From Microbacterium sp. oral taxon 186 str. F0373 (GTDB lineage Bacteria; Actinomycetota; Actinomycetes; Actinomycetales; Microbacteriaceae): DNA of 64,000 nucleotides. The position numbers and the translations under genes were made by a program. Location: positions 186,001-250,000 of the forward strand of contig NZ_KE150458.1 of NCBI RefSeq assembly GCF_000411455.1. Direction: 5' to 3'. Below the pieces are notes generated by a model. That model ran no database searches, was not told the DNA's origin, and saw only the letters and a list, made by a program, of their open reading frames with translations. This document shows, one piece after another, positions 1 through 8,286 of this stretch; positions within the stretch are counted from its first letter, which is position 1; every line of letters begins with the position of its first letter.

Positions 1-699
1 CACCCCCGGCTAGCCACGGGCGAGTTCACGGCGAAGCGCAACAGCGCTCCGGACTGTCAGCTCATGGACGACATCATGGGCCCCGACGCTATCGTCGGGA
101 ACTACGTCAACGCCGATCGACTTGTCGGTGCTGCAGGTGTCGTAGAGGTCGACGCGGGCGCGTTCACTGGCGGCGAGGTGAAGGACGCGCGGGCTCTCCA
201 AGAGGGTGAGAGGCTTCTGTGGCGCTCAGTCACCGACGACGGTGAGCGATACTTCGCCGAGACGGTCACGCACGTGCAGGCTGGAATCAACGACAAGTAC
301 CAGCGGGTCGTGATCGTGGAAACCGCCCGCCTGCCCGGAGGAAACAGACACCTTGAGTTCCGCAGCTCGCAGACCGTCGGTGTCCTCGCGGACAGGGAGG
401 AGCCCGTCCCGTTTCCGCAGCTCCGCTTCGGGCACACGCCCGAGGAGCTCACCGTTGAGGTGGAGTCTTCCGACAGCCACGGCTCGACAATCGTGCTCCG
501 CAAGAACGGCACCACCACTGCACTCGACCGGTTCCGAATTGCGAGCAGGCTTCGTCCGGGCGCGATCCCGCTGATCGAGAGCAGCCGCGACATCCAGGAG
601 CTGGTCGCGAACCGCTTCATCCCGCTCGCAGGGTTGAGCCTTGACGAAACCCTCGCGCGGGAACCGGCCGGACACGGCGGCCGAGCCTGGAACGACTAG
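1..699 (+). CDS. Tagged protein, 5' end outside window
   Basis: The frame is open from base 1, so the start codon lies just upstream of the window. The first residues read HPRLATGEFTAKRNSAP, a diverged copy of the ~32-residue N-terminal tag found on nine other proteins here. The following ~210 residues match no family I recognise: no membrane segment, mixed charged and hydrophobic, probably beta-rich. It ends at 697-699 and is followed by a strong hairpin. That the tag has a targeting role is inference from its reuse on unrelated proteins. Confidence 0.75.
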   Translation, partial: HPRLATGEFTAKRNSAPDCQLMDDIMGPDAIVGNYVNADRLVGAAGVVEVDAGAFTGGEVKDARALQEGERLLWRSVTDDGERYFAETVTHVQAGINDKYQRVVIVETARLPGGNRHLEFRSSQTVGVLADREEPVPFPQLRFGHTPEELTVEVESSDSHGSTIVLRKNGTTTALDRFRIASRLRPGAIPLIESSRDIQELVANRFIPLAGLSLDETLAREPAGHGGRAWND

Positions 700-814
700 C
701 CGCCCTCCCCCTCCACCGGTGCGCTCCCACCGACGGGCTGAGGCCCGCTTCTCGACCTGCGCTACAGGTTCATCCCTTTGGCGGATTCCACTCGGGTGTA
801 CGGCCACTAGCTTG

Positions 815-842
815 AGCGATGCGGGGGAGTCCCCGCATCGCT
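815..842 (+). terminator. Hairpin, likely intrinsic terminator
   Basis: A perfect 12-bp stem (AGCGATGCGGGG, 815-826, with its complement at 831-842) around a 4-nt loop. It lies between the tagged gene and the secreted-protein gene. No clear T tract follows, which is common in high-GC actinobacteria. Confidence 0.6.
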
Positions 843-904
843 TGCGAATGTGAGCCTCACGCAGATCCATCCTGGCGGCGTTCGCACCGGAGAAGGGACC
901 GCTC

Positions 905-1384
905 GTGCGCATCAGCTTTGGAAAGAGGCTCACCCTCGGTGCACTCGCCGCCGCGCTATTCGTCGGAGCGAGCGCTCTGCCGGCGTCCGCGACGTCCGGG
1001 ACGGGGTTCGACAACACCAACCCCGCTGCCGGGCCTGACTACTGTGCCACCGGCTCCGTACCGATCAAGACCGTGAATCTGTACGCCAACGGGGTCGGAC
1101 CTCTCGTGGGGTACATGGAAGTGCGCTACTCCTCGAAATGCGGGACGAACTGGGTGCGCGTCTACAACATCAACACTCCGGATGCCAGGAGCCAGACCTA
1201 CATCCAACGGCCCGCGCAGGGCTCACTCCCGGCTTCCGTACCAATCACCAGCGACAACGTCTTCCCGGGCGGCTGGGCCTACGGGTACCAGCTGTACGCC
1301 GCCGGCTCGACGTGCATCAACGTCCAGGGGCGACTGTCCGCCAGTGCCTTCACCGCCGACTCAGGAGTGATCTATCTCTGCTGA
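905..1384 (+). CDS. Secreted DUF2690-like protein
   Basis: GTG start with a purine-rich ribosome site (GAGAAGGGA) 7-15 nt upstream. 159 residues. A Sec signal peptide is evident: KR near the N-terminus, a hydrophobic run, then a likely cut after ASA around residue 30. The mature part has four cysteines and the segment YMEVRYSSKCGTNWVRVYN, which resembles DUF2690, a family of small exported actinobacterial proteins of unknown function. It stands alone after a terminator and lacks motif A and motif B. Family assignment is from motif memory only. Confidence 0.7.
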   Translation: MRISFGKRLTLGALAAALFVGASALPASATSGTGFDNTNPAAGPDYCATGSVPIKTVNLYANGVGPLVGYMEVRYSSKCGTNWVRVYNINTPDARSQTYIQRPAQGSLPASVPITSDNVFPGGWAYGYQLYAAGSTCINVQGRLSASAFTADSGVIYLC

Positions 1385-1497
1385 GACGTGTTCCCCGGCG
1401 TGCCCGCACGGATCTGTCTCGGCACCGCACATCTCACCAGCATCCATGCGAGCGGAGACGCGGACCTGACTCGACGGGAACGCGATACGCGGACGGA

Positions 1498-1508
1498 CCG
1501 TGCATGTG
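1498..1508 (+). promoter_or_regulatory. Motif A promoter
   Basis: CCGTGCATGTG with exactly 6 nt to the ATG at 1515. The gene has no Shine-Dalgarno, which fits a leaderless transcript starting at the ATG. Confidence 0.65.
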
Positions 1509-1514
1509 TGAAGC

Positions 1515-1907
1515 ATGACGAACACGCGCCGTGACGAACTGGTGTCTTTCCTTGAGGAAGCGCACCTGCGAGTCTCCGACGGCTCCCGCCCCATCTCATC
1601 CGAGGACGCCCGCGGAGTCGCCGACGAGTTGCTCTTCGGTGACGGCTCTCCGGAGTGGGTCGCTCACATCGAGCCGCACGCCGAACAGGCGGTGGTAGTC
1701 CTCGCGTACCATGCCACCGCTGAGTGGGTTGATGACGCGGTGGATGATGGGCCTTGGGGAACCGGAGCGTGGGTGTGTCAGTGTGGTGAGGTGATCACAA
1801 ACGGTGACCTGTCTGTTCCCGAGGGGACGGTCGGCGAGGTGTCCCCGAAGAGCATCTGGCTCGCTCGTCACCAGGTCGGAGTACTCGGGATGCGAGGTGC
1901 GCTATGA
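1515..1907 (+). CDS. Hypothetical protein, first gene of a small operon
   Basis: 130 residues, start fixed by motif A 6 nt upstream. No recognised domain. It contains one CQC near residue 94 and an acidic N-terminal half with no membrane segment. Its stop overlaps the ATG of the next gene (ATGA), so the two are translationally coupled, and a third gene follows by the same kind of overlap. Function unknown. Confidence 0.7.
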   Translation: MTNTRRDELVSFLEEAHLRVSDGSRPISSEDARGVADELLFGDGSPEWVAHIEPHAEQAVVVLAYHATAEWVDDAVDDGPWGTGAWVCQCGEVITNGDLSVPEGTVGEVSPKSIWLARHQVGVLGMRGAL

Positions 1908-2320
1908 CCGGCGCTACGCCAAGAAGGGTGCCCTGCGCGAGCTGCCCTTACCGTCAGACCGTGCCTTCTGGGATCTGGCACCCCGACGAGTACGACAAGC
2001 TCCGGCGCTACGACGGTCCGACGCACGAGCAGTCCTCACTGAACGTCTTCCATTGTCACCAGGGCGCCGGGGACATCTGCTCCGGATGGCTCGGACATCG
2101 TGACCCCGCTGACCTTCTCGCTGTGCGCGTCGGTATCGCCAGCGGCGCGGTGGACCCGTCATGCGCCGAATACACGACGGACGTGCCACTGTTCTCGTCC
2201 GGGGCGGAGGCTGCCGATCACGGCATCCGCGACTTGCAGAACCCGGACGAGCGCGCCAGTCAGACGATCGCCAAGATCGTCCGCGCGCGACAGATCGCCG
2301 GCAACCCGGTGACGACGTGA
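1904..2320 (+). CDS. DUF6283-like cysteine-motif protein
   Basis: 138 residues starting at the ATG that overlaps the previous stop. The N-terminal PCASCPYRQTVPSGIW, followed by W..DEYDKL and VFHCHQ, matches the DUF6283 pattern common in actinobacteria and their phages; the CxxC, C and H residues suggest metal binding. Function of the family is unknown to me. It sits in the middle of a three-gene overlapping operon driven by the motif A promoter at 1498. Confidence 0.7.
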   Translation: MTGATPRRVPCASCPYRQTVPSGIWHPDEYDKLRRYDGPTHEQSSLNVFHCHQGAGDICSGWLGHRDPADLLAVRVGIASGAVDPSCAEYTTDVPLFSSGAEAADHGIRDLQNPDERASQTIAKIVRARQIAGNPVTT

Positions 2321-2622
2321 CCCGCAACAGCCCACGCGTCATAGACGTCCACGAGGCCCGTCAGCGACTTCTGACTGCTTTACTCGAAGAAGCTGATCTC
2401 CGGAGCTCGCGGAATGGCTTCGATGACGAGTCCGGAGAGCTCGAATGGGTGGTCTCGGAGCGACAGAGGATGCTCGCGGAGGTGAACGACATCCGTCGAT
2501 CCACCGGCGCCGATCCCGTGACAGCGGAGCAGATCAAGAACGCTGAGCGGCCCGCCATAGGCCACTCCGACTACGCCACCAAGTTCGCCCTGTACTGCGC
2601 GGAGCTCGCGCTACGAGGTTGA
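2317..2622 (+). CDS. Hypothetical protein
   Basis: 101 residues from a GTG overlapping the previous stop (GTGA). Largely helical and charged, no recognised family. The overlap chooses this start over any upstream one in the same frame, because the longer frame would run inside the preceding gene. Third gene of the operon beginning at 1515. Confidence 0.65.
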   Translation: MTRNSPRVIDVHEARQRLLTALLEEADLRSSRNGFDDESGELEWVVSERQRMLAEVNDIRRSTGADPVTAEQIKNAERPAIGHSDYATKFALYCAELALRG

Positions 2623-2630
2623 TCCTGGCG

Positions 2631-2641
2631 CCGTGCATGTG
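2631..2641 (+). promoter_or_regulatory. Motif A promoter
   Basis: CCGTGCATGTG, 6 nt before the ATG at 2648. Confidence 0.65.
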
Positions 2642-2647
2642 TGAGGC

Positions 2648-3688
2648 ATGGCGGAGAACTGTTCAGTGGATGACTGCACGAAGCCCATCTCCCATCGGGA
2701 CCTGTGCGGCGCCCACTACCAAGCTGCCTGGCGCGCCGGAACCCTTGCCCCAATCCCGAGGAACGTGCGCCGCAAGTGCCCTTCAAGTCACCGGCATGCC
2801 CAGAGCACCACGTGCTACCGGCAGCACCGGTGCCGGTGTGATGACTGCGCCGCGCGCCGCTCGGCGGAGAATAGCGCCGTCTCGAAGGCGAAGGCGTACG
2901 GTCGCTACGACTCCGGCATGGTCGACGCCGCGCCCATCAGCGAGCACCTTCGCATGCTTGCCGAGCACGGAGTCGGCCGGCGCCGAATCGAGGCGCTCTC
3001 TGGAGTGTCCGCGTCTACCGTCACGCAGCTGCGCACGGTGTCGCGAAAGACCGGTGAGCCGATCGCTCGCGTCAAGAAGAGCACCGCGGAGGCGATCCTC
3101 GCCGTCACGCTTCAGCGCGCCAACGAGCGCTCTTCTTGCGTGAACGCTCGAGGTACGGTCCGGCGCCTTCAGGCGCTGATCGCCCGCGGATGGTCTCAGC
3201 AGCGGCTGTCGCGTGAGCTTGGACTGTCCTCCGACAACATGGGCGGCTGGTTCCAGCAGGATGCGGTGACGCGTGCGAAGGCGAGCATGGTCGCGACCAT
3301 CTACGAGCGCCTCTGGGATGCGCTGCCGCCCACTGACACCCCAGCGCAGCGTGCCGCCGCAGCACGTTCGATGAATCGGGCGCGCCGCGAAGGCTGGGTT
3401 CCTCCGATGGCATGGGATGACATCGACACAGACCCTGAGCCTCCCGCAGCTACAGATTCGACTGAGATCGACCATGTTGCAGTGACTCTCGCTGTGCGTG
3501 GGGAGCAAGTGCTTCTGACGCCATCTGAGCGGCGTGCGTGCGTGCGCGAACTGCACGCATTGCGTTGGTCTGATGTTCGGGTCGCTGAGTGGCTGCGCTG
3601 CAGTGAGAGGACTGTGTTGCGGATCCGTGAAGAGCTCAACCTCCCGGCATTCGCGCAGGGCGAGCTGGTTATGCGCAGCGCAGCCTGA
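2648..3688 (+). CDS. Zinc-finger / multiple HTH DNA-binding protein
   Basis: 346 residues. The N-terminus carries CSVDDC...LCGAHY (residues 5-24), a treble-clef-like cluster, then HRHAQSTTCYRQHRCRCDDC near residue 50, a cysteine motif I associate with actinophage and actinobacterial DNA-binding proteins. Three helix-turn-helix-like stretches follow: near 110 (RRIEALSGVSASTVTQLR), near 185 (WSQQRLSRELGLSSDNM) and near 320 (WSDVRVAEWLRCSERTVLRI). It probably binds DNA as a regulator, and it is a candidate activator for the element's own promoters (inference). It converges with the next gene with no base between the two stops. Confidence 0.65.
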   Translation: MAENCSVDDCTKPISHRDLCGAHYQAAWRAGTLAPIPRNVRRKCPSSHRHAQSTTCYRQHRCRCDDCAARRSAENSAVSKAKAYGRYDSGMVDAAPISEHLRMLAEHGVGRRRIEALSGVSASTVTQLRTVSRKTGEPIARVKKSTAEAILAVTLQRANERSSCVNARGTVRRLQALIARGWSQQRLSRELGLSSDNMGGWFQQDAVTRAKASMVATIYERLWDALPPTDTPAQRAAAARSMNRARREGWVPPMAWDDIDTDPEPPAATDSTEIDHVAVTLAVRGEQVLLTPSERRACVRELHALRWSDVRVAEWLRCSERTVLRIREELNLPAFAQGELVMRSAA

Positions 3689-4861
3689 CTACACCGCGGC
3701 GAGTCGCAGCAGAAGCCGCGCCGTCGTAGCTGCGTCCTCGCCCGCGTCATGATGGGTGAACGCACCAAGATCCAGATACTCGGCGAGGTAGTCGAGGCGA
3801 TGCTTCGGGAGGTCGGGAAGCTGCTGCCGGGCGTACTTCAGGGTGCAGAAGTAATCGTCGTTGCCCCATGGGGACGTTACCCCGGTGATCTCGCTGATCT
3901 TGTTGATCACCGACTTCTCGAACGCGGCATTGTGGGCGACGAGTGGCAGGACGGTCCCGTCCGACATCGACGCAAGTCGCACCAGTCGGAGCATCACGTC
4001 CGGCCATTCCGGTGCGCCGACGATGTACGCCGTCGGCAGCCCGTGGATTCTGAACTGGCCCGGATGCCACGATCGGTGACCATCCGGCGGACGCACGGGG
4101 CTGGTGTGCGGCCTGCCAACCACGCCGTCGAGGACACGAGTCACGCCAATCTGAATGACGGACGCTCTGGACGGGTTCGCGGTTTCGAAGTCGATCGCGA
4201 CGAAAGATCGCGGGGGGACCATCGATACGCCGCGCTGGTTCCTCCTCGCTGGACGCTGGGTCGTAGTCAGCGGCGTCTCGAGCGCGAGCTGGAGCTGCGT
4301 CTCGTTCATCTCCGCGTACCGGGCGAGTACATTCCCATGGCAGGGGAGCGGGGCGCAGAAGCATCCGAGCCTGCGGCCACGGAGCTCACCCAGTCGCGCG
4401 AGTAGGTCTGGCCTCTGGCGGAGGTGGGCTTCGAACTGTTCGATGACTGATTGCCGACTGCCATGCTCGCCGATGCGGAACGGGTTCCCCCAGTCCGATC
4501 CGCGCCCGATGTACACGTCGTACTCGTCGCTGTTGCGGTTCACGACGGTGGTCCCGTCCGCTGTGGAGAGAGCCGCACGACGCAGGCTGAGACGTTCGAC
4601 AGTCATCTCACGCCAGTCGCGCTCCACTGCGCCGGCTGCTACGGCTGCTACGGCTGCGCGGCGCTTCGGCTCCGTGACGTCGTAGTGCTCCCGCGATGTC
4701 CCAGGGTGCTGGATCCAGTCGCGGCGCAGGCCGATCCGGTCCGCCATCGCGTCGAGTTCGGCACGTGAATCCGCGGTCATGTGGCACCACCGACCGGAGA
4801 CCACGCGCGCGCCATTCGGCACGTCGGCGGCGATGAAAGCGTTGTCCACGAAGACTGTCAC
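3689..4861 (-). CDS. DUF4031-DUF4326-DnaQ-like exonuclease fusion
   Basis: 390 residues in three parts. Residues 1-86 (VTVFVDNAFI..., H.TADS..EL, REHYDVT) fit DUF4031. Residues ~104-182 (VVNRNSDEYDVYIGRGSDWGNPF, CFCAPLPCHGNVLA) fit DUF4326. Residues ~218-390 are a DnaQ-type 3'-5' exonuclease with ExoI D224-F-E226-T, ExoII AHNAAFE (309-315) and ExoIII H371-D372...D376. The GTG start overlaps the upstream stop (GTGA); longer frames would run through that gene. The first two modules usually occur as separate small proteins, so this looks like a nucleotide or DNA-end processing enzyme made by fusion (inference). Confidence 0.75.
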   Translation of the reverse strand: MTVFVDNAFIAADVPNGARVVSGRWCHMTADSRAELDAMADRIGLRRDWIQHPGTSREHYDVTEPKRRAAVAAVAAGAVERDWREMTVERLSLRRAALSTADGTTVVNRNSDEYDVYIGRGSDWGNPFRIGEHGSRQSVIEQFEAHLRQRPDLLARLGELRGRRLGCFCAPLPCHGNVLARYAEMNETQLQLALETPLTTTQRPARRNQRGVSMVPPRSFVAIDFETANPSRASVIQIGVTRVLDGVVGRPHTSPVRPPDGHRSWHPGQFRIHGLPTAYIVGAPEWPDVMLRLVRLASMSDGTVLPLVAHNAAFEKSVINKISEITGVTSPWGNDDYFCTLKYARQQLPDLPKHRLDYLAEYLDLGAFTHHDAGEDAATTARLLLRLAAV

Positions 4862-5727
4862 CGCATCATCTCCAGTGCGGGAGCGACCCGAGCCTCGAGC
4901 TGGGCGAGCGCGGTCTTCGGCACGTGAATGGTCGTGAGCTCTCCGATGAGCAGCTGGGCCTTCCGGTAGGCGAGCGCCCGCTCTGTGGCGGACGCGGCCG
5001 CGTTCTCGGCGATGTTCAGAAGCGTGCGGATCTCGGAGATCATCTTCCGCTCGCGCGGCGGGGTTGCCGCCTGCCCGATGCGACGGGCGTTTCTCTCCGC
5101 CACGTCCCACGCGAGGTCGAAAGCTTCGACCGCCTGCGGGTAGGGAAGGGTGGTGACGTCGGCTTCGATGGGCAGATCCGCGGGGAGGATGCCGGCGGTG
5201 TCGCGCAGGTTGCTTGCGATGCGCATCGCTTGCAGCATGCGAAGCGTCTCCGGCACGGAAGGGTCGTTGATCGCGGGGGTGAAGAACAGAGTGTCCCAGT
5301 CGGTTTCGGCGTGGACGATCTTGCGGAGCAGCTCATTGTGACGGTCCACGAACAGCTGCCATGCGTCGAGTTGGCGACTTCGGGCTTCGGCTGCATACGC
5401 CGAACGGCGCCGCGCGGCGGCGATGGCGGGGACAACCTTCGACCCGATCAGAATGAGGACAGCGATACCGGCAACGACGGTGAGCGTCAGCCACACCACA
5501 GTGAGATCGAGGGGTGCGGCCGCTACGCCAGGTCCAGCGGGCGTGGCCGTCGCGGTCGCGGTCGGGTCAGGTGCATCCGTCTTGGCACTCTTGATCCACG
5601 CAGGAATCTGGAGAATGAGGATGCCGGCGAGAACGATGCCCACCGCCATACCGCTGAGGAGAAGGAGTGGTTCGACTTCGCCGCGCTCGTCGTGGCCCAG
5701 TCTGGTGAGATTTGCTCGGAGCTTCAT
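4858..5727 (-). CDS. Pilin-headed membrane protein
   Basis: 289 residues, start set by motif A. The N-terminus MKLRANLTRLGHDERGEVEP is followed by a hydrophobic stretch, the same DERG-plus-hydrophobic layout as the pilin-like proteins at 54-63 kb. A Pro/Thr/Ala linker (residues ~53-68) leads to a second membrane helix (~75-100), then a soluble C-terminal part of ~190 residues of unknown fold. It is cotranscribed with the exonuclease fusion (GTGA overlap). It may be a membrane anchor or minor pilin for an apparatus linked to the ATPases next door; that link is inference. Confidence 0.65.
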   Translation of the reverse strand: MKLRANLTRLGHDERGEVEPLLLLSGMAVGIVLAGILILQIPAWIKSAKTDAPDPTATATATPAGPGVAAAPLDLTVVWLTLTVVAGIAVLILIGSKVVPAIAAARRRSAYAAEARSRQLDAWQLFVDRHNELLRKIVHAETDWDTLFFTPAINDPSVPETLRMLQAMRIASNLRDTAGILPADLPIEADVTTLPYPQAVEAFDLAWDVAERNARRIGQAATPPRERKMISEIRTLLNIAENAAASATERALAYRKAQLLIGELTTIHVPKTALAQLEARVAPALEMMR

Positions 5728-5733
5728 GGTGCT

Positions 5734-5744
5734 CACATGCACGG
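5734..5744 (-). promoter_or_regulatory. Motif A promoter
   Basis: Minus-strand CCGTGCATGTG, 6 nt before the ATG ending at 5727. Confidence 0.65.
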
Positions 5745-5758
5745 CGTAGAACAGCGCG

Positions 5759-6013
5759 TCACGCGCGCGGAACCCTCACCGCATGGTCGAGACACTGAGC
5801 CGGTGCGGACCAAGATCCCCAGAGGGACCCGTCGACCACGTGCCTGTACAGCACGAGACCCGCTTCGACACCGGTGACTTGACAGAGCTGAGCCGGGGCG
5901 GCATCGGGGGTCTCTCCAGGACCCGGACTCCACGAGACATCACGCTGGAAGGGATGCTCGAATCGGTCGCCGATAGCGAGAGCACGGACCGCAGCTTGGG
6001 TGGTCGTTTCCAT
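5759..6013 (-). CDS. Small hypothetical protein
   Basis: 84 residues starting METTTQ, chosen because motif A ends 6 nt upstream. No membrane segment, no recognised motif; two cysteines. It stands between two motif A promoters and is therefore probably monocistronic. Confidence 0.6.
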   Translation of the reverse strand: METTTQAAVRALAIGDRFEHPFQRDVSWSPGPGETPDAAPAQLCQVTGVEAGLVLYRHVVDGSLWGSWSAPAQCLDHAVRVPRA

Positions 6014-6019
6014 GAGTCT

Positions 6020-6030
6020 CACATGCACGG
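6020..6030 (-). promoter_or_regulatory. Motif A promoter
   Basis: Minus-strand CCGTGCATGTG, 6 nt before the ATG ending at 6013. Confidence 0.65.
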
Positions 6031-6104
6031 CAGCCGCCGCTGGAGACAGGGTGTGGATCGAGAATCAGGGTGCGATGCTTGGGCCACTCATGCAACGCCA
6101 GGGT

Positions 6105-7859
6105 CTAGCCCGCGAGGTAAGCCTCGCCGAGCGTGTCGTTCGCGAAGAGGGCGTTGCGGTCGCCATGGATGAGCTCCGCGACGTTCAGCTTCGACCGGTT
6201 GTTCGCGAACGATCCGGACCCGGAGGCATAGCCGGTCGCCTCTCCGAGCCGTTCCGCGGTGAGCCCGTCCGGGTACGCCTCGAGGAGAGCGCCGAGCATC
6301 GCCGCCTGCGCTTTCGGGAGGCGCGCCATCCACCAGTCGACGAGAGCCCGCCCAGTCGGAAGCGGGTCGTACCCGCCGTTGGCGTCCAGAGCCTTCAAAC
6401 CGGCATCGGTGATCGAGATGGCCTGCCCGGTGCCTTCGATGTAGCCGCGGGTGCGCAGGCTCGACATGTTGTTCGCGAAGCTGCCGGACTTGTGCGCGTA
6501 CCCGGAGTGCAGCCCGATCTGCCGGAGCGACAGGGTGCCGTGTGTGGCAAGTGCCGTCGCGATCGCCTTCTGAGCCTTCGACAGCTTGTCGTCGCCGTCG
6601 GCCGACGACGCGATGGTGAGCGCAGCACGGTGCGGGGGCACTGCAGGAGACGTCGGAGGCATGGCAACCGCATGCCGGGCCCTCGGGGCGGGGGAGTGAG
6701 CTTCGCGAACTTCCGCGACGGCGGCGCGGATCTCGGTGATGCTCAGCAACAGCTGCTCGATCTGAGTATTGAGTGCGCCCGCCACCTGCTCTAGCTGGTC
6801 TGCCCGCTCATCGAGCGCTTCGAGCGTCTCTTCACCGAGTGTCGGAACCTCGACGCGGATTTCCTTCACCTCGGATGCCGCGACGGGCGCCGGCTTCTTC
6901 GCGAGCTGTGGTTCGAGGTCGGCGATGCGACGGCGGAGCGCTTTCGGGTCGTCGTACTTCGCGCGCTCGACTGTCGCGGCGATTTCCGCGCCGAGCGCGT
7001 CGAGGTCGATCTCGGCGCGCGCGGTCGGGGTAGCAAGGCGCTGCCCGACCTTCGGCGTCGCGGATGAGTCGAAGGTCGTGACTCGGCGGAATGCGACCTT
7101 CTCGAGGACGCCGAGCCAGCCGGGAGACCACACCCACCCGGTGCCGGTGGGCAGCGAAGCGAGCGAGCTTTTGACGGCCTTCGCCTGATCCTCGGTGGCA
7201 TGCAGGCTCACCCACTCGTTGATCGCAGCGACATCGCGGGGCCCGGTCAGACCCATCGTGATTAGTGTCTCGACCTGCGTGAGCACGTCCTTGTGGATGA
7301 CGGCGGGACGCTGGGACACAAGCGTGCAGCCCAGTCCGCGGATGCGGCCGCGGCGGACGAAGTCTTCCATCGCTCCGAGCAGCTGGCGCCCCTCCGGGAA
7401 CGGGGTCTGTGGCGCGAACTCGTCGGCCTCGTCGAAGACAACATGCATCGGCTCGCGGTTCGAGTGGTACAGCTCCTCGATGAACGCGGTGGCGAAGCGC
7501 CGCTGCCCGGCCTTTCGGAACCCGGACAGGTCGATCACCGCCGGCACTCGAGTGCGGATGAGGACCTGGGCGATGAGCGCACCGGCGGAATCTTCCAGGG
7601 GAACGTCGGCGTGCATCCCACCGAAGACGACGACGGGCAGCCCGGGCTCCTTCCCGTCCAGGCTGGTTCGCACACCCCACCATGCGCCGACGGTGTCCAT
7701 GACCACTGCTTGCTGGCCGGCGCTGACGATCTCTTCGAAGATGACCTTCGCGGTGGACGTCTTGCCCCGTCCGCGAGTGCCGACGATAGCGGCTGTCTGC
7801 GTGACGAAGTCGATGGGGACGGTGAACCCGCCTCCCAAGGTCAATCGTGGTGCGGCCAC
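6105..7859 (-). CDS. HerA/FtsK-like (DUF87-type) ATPase
   Basis: 584 residues. Walker A GTRGRGKT at residues 27-34 and Walker B VFDEADE at 141-147 define a HerA/VirB4-like hexameric ATPase core. A coiled-coil-like region (~300-385) follows, and the C-terminal third has winged-helix-like repeats (TLSLRQIGLHSGYAHKSGSF and a second GYASGSGSFANNRSKL). The GTG start lies 2 nt after the previous stop with GGAGGAG as ribosome site. The family pumps or loads DNA in conjugation, end-resection and defence systems; which role applies here is not visible. It is the last gene of the minus-strand ATPase operon. Confidence 0.75.
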   Translation of the reverse strand: MAAPRLTLGGGFTVPIDFVTQTAAIVGTRGRGKTSTAKVIFEEIVSAGQQAVVMDTVGAWWGVRTSLDGKEPGLPVVVFGGMHADVPLEDSAGALIAQVLIRTRVPAVIDLSGFRKAGQRRFATAFIEELYHSNREPMHVVFDEADEFAPQTPFPEGRQLLGAMEDFVRRGRIRGLGCTLVSQRPAVIHKDVLTQVETLITMGLTGPRDVAAINEWVSLHATEDQAKAVKSSLASLPTGTGWVWSPGWLGVLEKVAFRRVTTFDSSATPKVGQRLATPTARAEIDLDALGAEIAATVERAKYDDPKALRRRIADLEPQLAKKPAPVAASEVKEIRVEVPTLGEETLEALDERADQLEQVAGALNTQIEQLLLSITEIRAAVAEVREAHSPAPRARHAVAMPPTSPAVPPHRAALTIASSADGDDKLSKAQKAIATALATHGTLSLRQIGLHSGYAHKSGSFANNMSSLRTRGYIEGTGQAISITDAGLKALDANGGYDPLPTGRALVDWWMARLPKAQAAMLGALLEAYPDGLTAERLGEATGYASGSGSFANNRSKLNVAELIHGDRNALFANDTLGEAYLAG

Positions 7860-7860
7860 G

Positions 7861-8286
7861 TCACTCCTCCTCCTCGTTCATCACAGCTCGTCGCTCGAGC
7901 GGGTTCGCCGTCGCCTGGGTGGCTACCTGCTCGTACTGGAGCGTCACAGTACCGGCGACGTCGGCCAATTCACTCGTAGTCGCGCGATGACCGGCGGAAT
8001 GCGGGGTGGGGGCAGAGTTCAAGCTGCACTGAGAGACCCACGGGGAGGCTTGGATTGTCTCGGGGAGCTGAGGTGGCGCAAGGACACAAGAGGCATCGGA
8101 GGGTGCCGCCCAGCTGGCAGGACTGACGCCTGCGATCATGTACGCGCCGAGTGCGACGAGGATGAATCCGCCGGCGCGCCGGCCCACCGCGATCCCCGCG
8201 ACTCCGGCAAGCAGGAGCAGGGCAGCGATGATCGCGACGGACGCCAGGCCACCGTGATTGGCGAGGAAACCGGAGATCAAGGTCAC
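7861..8286 (-). CDS. Small membrane protein in ATPase operon
   Basis: 141 residues from a GTG overlapping the upstream stop (GTGA). Two hydrophobic helices around residues 12-52 (ASVAIIAALLLLAGVAGIAV and GGFILVALGAYMIAGVSPA), then a soluble tail ending in four glutamates. The longer frame upstream would overlap the AAA+ gene and is rejected. Its position between two ATPase genes suggests it anchors or couples them (inference). Confidence 0.65.
   Translation of the reverse strand: MTLISGFLANHGGLASVAIIAALLLLAGVAGIAVGRRAGGFILVALGAYMIAGVSPASWAAPSDASCVLAPPQLPETIQASPWVSQCSLNSAPTPHSAGHRATTSELADVAGTVTLQYEQVATQATANPLERRAVMNEEEE

Noticed and set aside
1503..1517. Mini-ORFs such as ATG TGT GAA GCA TGA formed by motif A and overlapping the start codon
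   Set aside because: They are a by-product of the motif and the 6-nt spacer; other copies give different frames or none, and copies without a gene keep the motif.
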